Shown piece by piece: positions 1 to 11,000 of a stretch of 26,506 nt of DNA. The translations under genes were made by a program, and so were the position numbers. Origin of the DNA: Saccoglossus kowalevskii (Eukaryota; Hemichordata; Enteropneusta; Harrimaniidae); assembly GCF_000003605.2 (NCBI RefSeq), contig NW_003145783.1, forward strand, positions 663,624 through 690,129, in the 5' to 3' direction. The notes under the pieces were generated by a model. The model did not search any database. It had not been told where the DNA came from and worked only from the letters and a program-made list of their open reading frames with translations. The number at the start of each line of letters is the position of its first letter. Position 1 is the first letter of the stretch.

Positions 1-40
1 ATTTTTTAGCAATGTTCGTTCATAAAGATGTATGATAAAG

Positions 41-521
41 GACGACGTCAAAAGATCAATGTCGGATAAAAAACTTAATTCCTTTAGTTCCCCCCACCCC
101 CACCCCCACTGAAACTTAATTGATTAATATTGATCATGGCGTCAGACTACATTCACCAATAAATACAAATTAATAATCGGACAGTAGTATGGCATAGCAG
201 TTGGTTGTAATAATGAAGGGGAATATACGCATGCACAAACTACTTTCTGGGTTCTGCACATGCTCTAGGTCCATGCCCTGAAATTGACTTCATTTGACGC
301 ACTTATTTACACTTGGACCAAATCGTTTTCTCGTCTTGTTTTTTTTTTTTTTCATTTTCTGTTATTTTTGTCTATGATAGGATAGAAAAAAAAGATTTTT
401 TTTGACTTCATTAAAAAATAAAATTGTTTTTGTAGGATAGAAACTTGTTGAGGTCAAACAACCCCACCCCCAAACTAAAGCAAATAAGTTTTTTATTCGA
501 CATCGATCTTTTGACGTCGTC
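41..521. repeat. MITE-like element with about 48 bp terminal inverted repeats
   Basis: The left end (41-about 89) begins GACGACGTCAAAAGATCAAT. The reverse complement of the right end (about 474-521) begins GACGACGTCAAAAGATCGAT. The two arms stay near-identical through GTCG(G/A)ATAAAAAACTTA and CTTTAGTT. Each arm is followed on the inner side by a C-rich run on the + strand (about 90-109 and 460-470), so the C-runs are direct rather than inverted. The interior is A/T-rich with homopolymers and has no plausible coding frame. A non-autonomous DNA transposon is the simplest reading. I see no clear target-site duplication, although the flanks carry 'taaag' and 'taagg'. Confidence 0.7.
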
Positions 522-743
522 TCTAAGGTTATTAACCAAATACTCAAATTTATATCCTTATACATCTCAGTATTGTCTTTGATGCTACGTGTCTCACACA
601 ATACTTCTCTGTATGATTTTCTTGGACCAGGGGAATAGAATGGATACTTCTCAGTGATGATCTGTAAGCTGTTTATAGTACATCTACATTTTTTGTTTTC
701 ATGTTGGCATACATTAATTTTTGAATATTTTGTTCATTTTCAG
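522..743. other. Intron or upstream sequence before the first visible exon
   Basis: No coding frame is recognisable here. The stretch ends in a T-rich tract and the acceptor 'tgttcattttcag' just before the exon at 744, so it is most simply the intron preceding that exon. Confidence 0.5.
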
Positions 744-3599
744 AGAGCCAATAGTGCAACTCGCCGTTCTGGAAGCGGCCGTGGTACACGTTCTGGAAGT
801 GCAGGTAGTGGTACGTGTGCCGTGATTACTAATTTGTTTGTTCCTTTCACTATTAATCAATCTTACATCTCATTTCATATTACCATTCATGCCTTTATAA
901 GGCAATGTTTTGTAAGTTGTTTGTTATATTAATTATCTGTTCACAATAAAGTTGCACTCTGAAATCATTCCTATAGTTTTATTGGGGTCTTGTGTGGATT
1001 TACAAAGATTCACACCTAAGCTGATTTTTCAGTATTTCCTACAATTGTGCATATTAATACCGTATTTCACAATGGTTAGCTTGCTCGCCTTGCCTCGAGG
1101 AAATGTTTGTTTACCTAAGCAGTTTTTACACTACTCTGTACTTCAAACACATGGTATTATCTTTGGGAAACTGGTTCGCACATATTCTTGCGATTAGCAT
1201 CAAAACAAAAACAAACATCAGGAGAGACAGCAGTGACTTTAATATCTTTAATGTCACCTGGCACAAAAAATCTATGTAAATAACAATAAGTCAGATATTT
1301 CACATAGTGGGAGTAAAACAGCAATAATTAATTAAGCTACAGATATATATGTATGATTTCAGAGTGAAACTTACAATAATGTAAATTAACACGACTCATG
1401 AAGTAACCAGTTGTTGCTGTTTATAGATTCTGGTCGTGCAGGTAGTGGTGGCAGTAGTGCTGGTAGCCGTTCTGGCACCCGTGGTAACCGCTCCAGTAGT
1501 GGGCGTCTAAGAGGTCTTCCTGATACGAGTGAACCATACGAACAAGAGCAGGAAGTTGGTGAGTATGGGATTGTACTAGATGCTAATTGGCTGCATTAGT
1601 GAACCATGTGAATATTAAACAATTCCATCAATGTGATGCTGCTACCCTCTTACTGCTGTGGTGCAAATCTGTGCCTAATTAATATGTTGGTCACCTAACT
1701 TATTATAAAATATTTTCACTGTATCTTGGCAGAAAATGGTATAGATGAACTGGACCTTGGTACGAAATTAGTGCAAAATTTAATATTTACTATAAATTAG
1801 TTTATTTTACTATTACATGTACTTATAATATTCTTATATATACAATACAGTTTAAATAATGTTTGCATGTGAGAATTATCCTTATTTATTTCTGGTTATT
1901 AAATTATAAATTACATCAGAGTTTTCTGTTACATGTAAAATATAGGTTTATAAGCAAATTTTCAAATCTGGTGTACAAACATAAAGTGGAAAATATATCA
2001 TCACCAAACTTATTGGCAAAGGAAATACCGTAAAACAGTCATGCCTACAATAACAGTATGTCTCATCAAATGCTTTATTAACTGTTTGTATTTCTTTTAC
2101 CAATAGCGTTTTTATTGTATCATTTCTGGGTTGTACTTGTTACAATTGAATTTTTTCAGTGGTTGTACAACTACCACATGTGTATTTAAAATATGAACAC
2201 GTTACACTTCAGTCACTGGTCTGCTGGTGATTTATTTTCCATATTACACAAAGTCAGCACCTGAATACTTGATTGCAGTCTGTCAGTCACTTCATGCGAC
2301 TTGATATACACACAACTAAATTAAAACATCACCTGCGGACATTGTTTATTTTTTTCCCATTCATTTTCCATGACAGTGTTCAGCAAGAATTGCGTTTCCA
2401 CTACAATCACTTTTCCCTGTAGATTGGATCACAACTGACACATGTCATTCCTAAACATGCCAGAAAAATTTAAACATGGTGAACACAAAATTTAAATAAT
2501 GTCAGGTTATTAGGTCACATATGCGGACTCTTCTGACAGGCAACTTACATTTTAAATCTTGGGTTCACCATGTGATTCAATGTCTTTTATAGTATTTACT
2601 TTCTATAAAGATAATACATTTTCGTTTCTTTATTGTTAATTATTTAAAAAATCAATGGTTGTTAATTGTTTCAATTCACAGTAATGTGAATCCTATTATA
2701 TTCAGTATGCGTGAGATATACCGGTATGTTGGATAAACCACAGTCCCTCTATAGAGGGACTGTGGATAAACCAACTCCAAACTGAATTCATTATTTTTGG
2801 TAATGCCAGCATTGCCTTGTATATGAATAGGTGGTTAGAATTATTGTCTTGAATGAAATCGTAAAGTAAACCCTAATTCAGCATTTCTCTGCATGGATTG
2901 GGCTAGCATTCTGTGCAGTGAATTCCTGTGAAATAAGTAATATAATAGAAAAATGGTTAATTTTGATTAGTACATTGTAAGGGTATCTCAAATCAAGTTT
3001 AAAATCAAATTATTCGGTTTGTATGGAAGACATTCAATGGAATATCACCCAGCTTATCAGTCCAACTTATCTCAAAATAATAACAATAATGTGTTGGGTA
3101 GCATAAAATTTACGAGTTTTCTGGGGTCTGACACATCTCAAATAACTGTTGACTTTACTGCACCCAACAAAGGGAGTTGAGATTAAATTCAGCACAGGGT
3201 ATATCATTCTCATTACGTGATCGCCAGATAATTGCGACTTCTTCTGATGACTGCATTTCAATCAACCAATAAAATTTACTGTCTCGAGCTGACCATGACT
3301 GCATTCAATTCATTGACTCATCATGTCTATGCCTTTATTGTAGAGGTCTTTGAGAATTCAGAAAGTGCATAGATTCCAGGTTAATGTTGGGAGGCACTTC
3401 CCCTAAATGTATAATACCAGTGTAATCAATGTGTCTTCAGCAGAGACATACTGACATATGATTTATTTTATCAGATGCATCCTATGTTGATCCACTGGGA
3501 CCAAGTATGGAAAGACCCAAGACTGCTGCAAGATCAAGAGATAAAGCAGAAGATGACTTTGCTGATGAAGAACTTGGTGAAGACTTGTTACCAGAATAA
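744..3599 (+). CDS. Unidentified protein, 3' part: Arg/Gly/Ser-rich tail with acidic C-terminus (3 exons)
   Basis: Three exons join in frame. Exon 744-810 has acceptor ttttcag and donor G|GTACGT. Exon 1427-1558 has acceptor tttatag and donor G|GTGAGT. Exon 3475-3599 has acceptor ttatcag and ends GAA TAA. Both junctions interrupt a codon after its first base, and each rebuilds Asp (G|AT). The first two exons encode a low-complexity Arg/Gly/Ser tail with motifs such as RRSGSGRGTRSGSAGS and SGRAGSGGSSAGSRSGTRGN. The second continues with LPDTSEPYEQEQEV. The last exon is acidic and ends EDDFADEELGEDLLPE. About 106 residues are visible. The 744 exon opens in phase 0 with no convincing start codon, so upstream exons should lie left of the window. 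I do not recognise the family. The disordered R/G/S tail suits a cytoskeletal, ciliary or RNA-binding protein, but nothing here decides among them. Confidence 0.65.
1559..3474 (+). other. Long intron of the left-hand gene
   Basis: This 1.9 kb A/T-rich sequence runs from a GTGAGT donor to a TTATCAG acceptor. Apart from the palindrome at 2730-2773 I see no gene. The short open frames lack coding character. Confidence 0.6.
2730..2773. repeat. Perfect 22 bp palindrome flanked by exact 11 bp direct repeats
   Basis: The palindrome occupies 2741-2762 (left half CAGTCCCTCTA, right half its exact reverse complement). The sequence TGGATAAACCA abuts it on both sides (2730-2740 and 2763-2773). This has the geometry of an insertion flanked by a target-site duplication. 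It lies in the intron between the exons ending at 1558 and starting at 3475. It may be two fused transposon ends that lost the interior. Confidence 0.75.
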
Positions 3600-3600
3600 A
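3595..3600 (+). promoter_or_regulatory. Candidate poly(A) signal overlapping the stop codon
   Basis: AATAAA overlaps the TAA stop of the left-hand gene. If used, it would leave an extremely short 3' UTR. Further AATAAA motifs near 4096 and 4223 are equally plausible, so the true 3' end cannot be fixed. Confidence 0.3.
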
Positions 3601-5004
3601 TATAAAACCATCCATAACAAATCTAAACATTTACAAAATTCTGTAATTTTTATTTATACACAATTCATTTAGTACAAAAATTTAGCACAAGATTGTTCTA
3701 TTGATTATTGCTTAATGCATTGCAGTGTGTTTAATGTTATCGTCAACATTTCCATTCAAATTGGAAAACTCTCTATGATAAAGTTAAAGAAATGTTATAC
3801 AAATTTGATATCATTTTGGGTAACGGTACTCATGAACGGGCTGTTTATTAATGAGCAAAAGTTCCATCATGGTTGGGTTTCGTAAAATGCTCCGATACTT
3901 TCCAAGAACAAGTTTTAGATATTTCAATCAGCAATATCCATAACATCACCACTTGTCTCAAGTTTTATCAGGAATTATTACTTGTATCTTTTTATGGTCC
4001 ATGGATAGTTTATGTAAATTGTGTGTATATAATGACGGTTGTCACCATGCTTTTATATGCTTCACATACCAGCATTACGTGTGCATTTGTAAAAAATAAA
4101 CATTATGAAATACAACACAGTGCCCTGCTAGTGGAATGACTGCATGTATGTACCCACTAACAGATCTCAACATTACCTCTGTTATATTGACCTGATATTA
4201 TATTACTTTGTATTGTTAATGAAATAAACTACTTTCAATAATATGCAAGATCCATCATTTTGGATTTAATGGCGACAAAAGTGAATGAGCATTTCTTTGA
4301 TATGTATGTGTGAAGTTTAAAATTAATCAGTGAAGATAAGTTGAAATGTGGATCCATTCTTTAAAACAAAACAAAATTTTCAATATATCTACCAAGTTTT
4401 AACAAAATCTGTCCATGAACGGACAAGATACGAAATGGTCAAAATGTGTGATTTTGATACATCTTTGGCCTTAAGTAGCTGCCATTCAGTCTTGAATCAG
4501 ATCATGGTTGTGCATATGTGTAAAATTCAAACATAATTGTTTGAGGCATTCTTCAGAATGAAATGGCCACCAGGCTGCCATTTAGAACTTGATGAAAAAA
4601 ATAAAGTGACGTGTATCAAGGTCCCATTGTGTTTAATGTATGTACCAAGTTTCAACTGCTTAATGCCGTTGCTGACAAGATTAAAGTGTCCAGAATCAGG
4701 ATGCCACCAACAGCATTTAAAAAACAGTCAAAACTTAGTTGTTGAATAGTAAATCAGTCCAAAATGTGTACCTCAGTCTGCACATGTAGGTAATATACTG
4801 AAATCATTGAAACAGCCAATCAGTAAGAACACAGAATTCTGTGTTGACAATGTAGTGTGATTAACCAGGCCTTCCTGGGTGTACTCCGAATAGCTGGAGA
4901 TATCAGACTCGGTAATACCTGAACATTATGGCATGCTATAACTTGGATGTTATATGCAGAACACAAACACTAGTCAGAACTGATTAAAATAATCATTAAA
5001 TTCC
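3601..5004. other. Convergent intergenic region with degenerate repeats
   Basis: This lies between the stop of the + strand gene and the 3' end of the - strand gene. About 4240-4745 contains phrases shared with marine-invertebrate interspersed repeats and with other parts of this window: 'catcattttggattta', 'accaagttttaac' and 'aaatggccaccaggctgccattta'. Similar 'atggcc.cca.tc.gccat' wording recurs near 5320-5480 and 25160-25490. No gene is recognisable. Confidence 0.5.
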
Positions 5005-5005
5005 T

Positions 5006-5011
5006 TTTATT
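5006..5011 (-). promoter_or_regulatory. Poly(A) signal of the STI1-domain gene
   Basis: TTTATT on the + strand reads AATAAA on the - strand, about 40 bases beyond the TAA at 5050-5052. A second copy follows immediately (5010-5015). This implies a short 3' UTR. Confidence 0.6.
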
Positions 5012-5049
5012 TATTTATAAAAAATTTACAATGGACAGATATAAACATA

Positions 5050-8000
5050 TTAAGTAGCAGTTATCGCCAACAATCCGGCATCAACCAACTTGTGAATTTT
5101 AATTCGCATTTCAACATCTGCATTTGTCAAGAGTCTGAAAACAAAAATATCAATAAGTGAACCATTACAATAGAATTACAAAATGAACATACATAAATAT
5201 GTCATTTTCAATGATATAGGCCCAGTTTGTATTACAGACACAAGATTATACAAGATCTAATGTGTGATGTCTGTGTGTATGAGAATACGAATCTGTGGAA
5301 CCGCATTCATTTTAACAAGATGATTGCCAGCCAGCCATTTTAGATTTGATAGTGACTAAAATGCACATGCATTTGTCCAATATGATGTCTGAAGTTTCAA
5401 CTTGATTGATCCATGCAAGGCCGAGATATCTAGTTTTGGAATTGTGAAAAGGTGTGATTTCAGTGCATTTTTGGCCTTAAAATGGCTGTCAATCTGCCAT
5501 CTTGACCATGAAACAAATGCGTGTGCTTATGTTTGATATAATGTCTGATATATGTGTGAAGTTAGAACTTGATTGACCCAGACATGTCAATATATAGATC
5601 CAGAACTGCATTTTTTGAAACAAAATGCGTGATTTTTGGCTTTTGTAGGCTTCTTGAATCAGATCATGTAAGAAATGCATGTGCATATGTCTGATATAAG
5701 AACTGATGTACATGGGAAGTGACGGATGTACTGACGGACATGCACATGGAGGTCAACTGTCAGAATGCATTATTCTCACCTCAAATGGCTTTGGGTCACA
5801 AAATAAGATTTGAACTTGGGGAATATTGATCACACAATATAATCAGACACATGTTCAAAACTGTTTGATACTTATTTTGCCTAATACAATGCAGTCTGGC
5901 AATAATCTAGCAATGTCATCAGGGACAAGGTTAGGAATCAGCCAGCTGGCCAGACCACATGTGCCCACTATAGATACTTACTCTTGAGCACTGTCAGGAT
6001 CTTTTCTCAATGATTCTATCAGTTTCTGTATTCTCACATCTTCTATTATGGATCGAATTTCTGGATCACTCAATATTGCTTGCATCTTTTCAATATCTTC
6101 TTGAGATGGCTGTGCAGCTGGGTTATGTTCCTTGATGTCAGCAGTTCTTTCTTCATGTATTTGTACATCTCCAGGTGCATTTTGGTATTTTACTGGGTTG
6201 GATGAATCTTCTTTATCACTTAGTTTGGTGAAATGATCCCCTATGAAAAAAAAATAAATAGGATTCAATTAACAAAGATGAGCACTTGTCTCCCCAGTGA
6301 GCCTACAAAAACAAAAGATGACCTCTAGCAGCTTTTTGTTCTGTTTGGTGATTTAATGAAACAATATTTAAAAGCTTATCAAAGTTACATACATGTTACA
6401 TGTTTATCAACACCAGGCAATGAGTATGGTGACAGTTGCATTTAGAATAATCAACAATGTCAACCATGATTTTAATAAGACTCTGCTTTTTCAATATCAT
6501 GTATGTACATGTAGACACAATGGTGATAGGTGGTGATAGGCTTTTCATAAATAATATAGACAGGTTTACCGCTACTGTAAACAAGTTGATGATGTTTTAA
6601 AACCCCCAAAAAATGATATACAGTGTGTATTGATATATTTACAATTGTGTTGTGCATTTGCCTGCACTGGTGCTAAGGTATGATTTGTATTATTATTATT
6701 CGTACAATTCTCATCGAAATAACGACAATTTTAATTTCAGCATAACCAACAATACAAGATGGTGTGTTATTGAGACTAATTATAACTTTTTTATTAAACC
6801 TTAGTTATTAATAAATCATTTACCAATGAAGCAAACATGCAGTACACAATTGGTAGTCAATTTTGAAACATTTGCTTGATATTTACAATACCTTGTAAAT
6901 AAATGCATTCAGTTAAAATGTGTTTGAATTATGTTAAATAACAATAAATCTGTCAAATATCATGGTTAAAATCCTTGGCTACTAACTGGGAGATTCTCGA
7001 CAGTGGTGTATGACTGCATATTTAATACATGGTGTACAAAGCCTGCCTGTGTTTGAACATTTTGGCTATGCCTGAAACGGACTAAAAATGGGTGGCTGGA
7101 GTTTTGACATAACTATCCAAGAAATTAATAACCGACTTAAGGTGGCGTTGCAGGGAGAAATGCATTTAGAAGTGGAATTTCACTTTTTTTACTTTTTACA
7201 TAGCAGAAAATGTCTTTGTTTTTGAGTGAAAATTTCAATATTCTATTATGAGTAGAACACCTTATAAACTAGGTTTAAAATTATTAAAAACAAACACATG
7301 TGCGACCATCTTAGTTTAACTGTTTAATTTGCATAAATCTTGACAGCAGTATGCAAATCATGTTTCGGGAAGACCAGTTTCGTTTCCTGTGTACTTCTTT
7401 CACCATGGAGCTACCTCCATGGTTTCACAAACAGCGTTCGTACGCAACATATCAGCTATTTTTGTATCCCGAGATTTATTTATTATATACAACAATGCCA
7501 CGTGGAGTAAAAAAGAGAACAGGTCCGGGAAAAGAAAGACGGACACTATGTAATGTTACTGAAGGAATCAGACCGTGGTTCCTATCATAACCAAAGAGGA
7601 GACGCGACTTTTAGTGCATACTGTACCGAAAGTGATAGCTCCCTGACAAAGTCTGACTCAGAGTATGAAACAGACACGGGATCATACATCTGTACAACAG
7701 AAGAAACAAATATGCCTCGATGAAAAAACTGGGCCGTGATGACAATATAATGGAAGAAGATTCTTAAGTCCTGAGAATACATGTAATCGACCTAATGTCC
7801 CTGAACGAATGCTTGGATAAAGCCGCGAACTGTGCACTCTGTTGAAAAGGAACTTTGACCCTGCATGAAAAGACGCGACAAGGCAAGGGGAGTTTTCTGC
7901 TATATAAAAAGTGAAATCCCACCTCTAAATGAATTTTTCCCTTAATAGCAGATGATGGCACTTACCTAAGATAGCAGATACATCACTAAAGAATTTATGC

Positions 8001-11000
8001 ATTTCTTTATCGTGTTGGTACTCTATTACGGCTTCTTGTGGATTAGTCTGGAACTTTGTCAATGCTTGAGTAAATCTTGGATCAGACATGCGCTTCATCA
8101 AATCTGGATTATTCTCAAACTGTGATAATAAACTGTCTGTCACCCACTCTACAGAAGATAAATAAAAATAGGATTCAATATTTCAGTAGAGTACGACAGA
8201 ACGCCATGGCATATTGTCCTGATGTTTATAGGGTTTGGAAGACACAGCATGGACACAACACAATGCAAGCGAAAATACCTTCCATACATCAGTGCGAGGC
8301 CATGGCATTCTGTTATTATTACATAATTTGTGTAGTATGTCATGATGAGAAATAAACTGAACCTGTATTCTTTGTATAGATGAAACACCTTTTTGTACTT
8401 GGGGAGGTGTCTCTCTCTGATACAGGGGGTCTGGAAAGCAGAATCTCTGAACAGAATTACTTTATTTCATACAACACACAACAGCCAAAGAAATAACCCC
8501 ACATGTCTTGGTATTATTTTGTCTTCACAAGAAATAGAACTTGTTGAGTATAACTGTGAGTTAAGTAAATAGAAACAGGATTAAATAAACTACTACAAAC
8601 TTTTATCCTGTAAGAGTGGAGTGCTATTCTTAAGTGCTTCTTGTACTTCTGGTATAGGTTGTACTTTATCTGATCCAATGGATGGGTTATTGGCTTTTAT
8701 AAATGGAATGTCTTCAGTTGTTGTTGTTTTAGCTTTGCTTTGCTCTTTAGGTTTGGCACCGGAACCAAAAAGAAATCCTTTCTTCATGCCAGCAAATGTG
8801 GTGGTGGTTGATTTTTGAGGTTTCTTCTCAGCATTCTGTGTACAAATCATTAAAAGCCAAATGCTGTACAAAAGCTGATGCATAAACATTGTCAATATAT
8901 TTTCAATGAATTCAAAAATAAATTTGTATTATTATATATTGTCCTGCTATTATTATATATTGTCCTGCTATATTGTCCTGCTATTACCTAAGTAAAACCA
9001 AATACTAAAATCATAAAATCGCACTCCAAGATCATTTATAAAGCTTTATTGGGTTCCAGTGACATAGATGAATTATCTGATTGTTTGAAAAATTGTGGGA
9101 AATATGAACAAAGTGTTGTTGTTTCTTTCAGCTGAATTTCAGCTTATCTGAACTTTCCCTCTTCTGATGAATGTACAAATATTTCCAGTAATCCATGCAT
9201 CCATGATGAATTTCCATTCACTGTGAGATCTTGCGTAATGTGTGAAAGATGCAATTCAAATATCAGCAGCAACAATTTATTTGATGATGAATTCTCCTTT
9301 TTATTGATCAATTTCGAAATGCCCATCTTTCAGAGAGCAACATAGTGTTGGAATATCTTTATTTCATTCAAATTGACCATAATTAAATGTGTATAGCGCA
9401 TTACCGGTATTAAGAAAGTACCCCAATTTGCAACTGTTGAATCCCACATGTTTTGATGCCACTACGACCCATGTTTTGTCCAATTTCACTCATTACACTG
9501 GATATCACAGTGAACGGAATATGGTCCAGTATGTCACAGAATAGTGCAAAGACCCCAAGAAAGCATTATAAAAGCAAGCAACTTTATCCACAACAAAAAT
9601 AATTTATTTACAGTTTACATGCTTCAAAACTACCGTAACATGCAAACAGATTACTGGTAAAGAGCTATTTATATGTGCAATTGATACCTTTTCTGATGTA
9701 GATGCTGTTCTGCTCTGTTCTGACACACCATGGTCATCTTGTTTCAACTGAGGATTGGTCTTATTTTCTTTTGTAGATTTAGGTTCTGTTTTAACATTAC
9801 TAAGTTTCACCTGTTCAAGTTGTTTCAAAACCTCACTCATATCCTCCAAAGGGGGCACATCTATAAAATGACAATTATACAATATAAATGAAAACCAACC
9901 TCTTATCTACCCGGCACTAGCTGACAGTGATCACAATAAAGGAGTCAATGACCATACCGGGGTATAATCCAATCACATTTGGTTCATGAATATAACTATC
10001 CCATGACATCACTTGTATCAATCAGCTCCACAAACTGATACATCATTTAGTATATTCATCTGAAGCTCTCTTCTACATAATTTTTACATGTATCATGGAA
10101 AAACCACGTGTTAAAGCGATATTTTTGATATCACATCCCCTATACACACACTTGGCAATTTGATTGGTCCTTGCAATATGTGACCTATGATATTAGATTT
10201 ATTAAACTTGGGTCATAATTTGCCAAAGGCTTGGAACATATGAAAATGACTAAACTTCTTTAATAAATCTGAATGGGTCACTCACTATATATCCTCTATA
10301 CATACCAGTAACATGAATTGCATAAAATTTCCTGAATATACATTGTTTTGTCATATGTTGTCGTTTGTTTTTTTGGGTTGTCGAAAATATTAGTTTTCTT
10401 TTATTTTGTAAAAAAGTCATTTTCTAAAAAGTCATTCGAAATGCAGATCTGACCTGACAGTAGCAACAAAAAATTGTAAAGGAATCGTTACCATTTTAGA
10501 AATTATGGAAACACTAATTAGAAAAAAAACAAAGCACCCATTCTAGTGGTATAGTGGTATTTATACGGTGTCTGTGGAATTGTTGATTGAGTGTTCGAAG
10601 TCAGCAGTTACCATTTTGTTAGAAAATTTCACAATTAAATCAAATATCCAAAGATACCAGTATATTTATTTCATTATTTTAACAACTTGCAATGGTTGAA
10701 GTAGATCAAATACGAGTTCTTACACTTAAATAAGTATCAAATATTTATCGACACATTTATTCTCTCAATTTAACAACCTTGTAGAGGTGGAAATTAATTA
10801 AACAACAGGTATTTACTCACAAATATATGGCCAATATTTGTCCACACATTTATTCTCTCAATTTAACAACTTGCAATTATGGGAATTAATCAAACACGAG
10901 TTGTTTATACCAAAATAAGTTTCAAATATTTGTCCACACATTTATTTTCACAATTTAACAACTTGTAATGGTGGAAGTTAATTAAACACGACTTGTCTAC

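Noticed and set aside
4537-4749. 70-codon open frame downstream of the left-hand gene
   Set aside because: It follows a degenerate interspersed repeat whose wording recurs elsewhere in the window.
8590-8600. Alternative donor TTT|GTAGTA for exon 3 of the STI1-domain gene
   Set aside because: It would put exon 4 out of frame. The weaker AAAA|GTTTGT donor keeps the STI1 frame.
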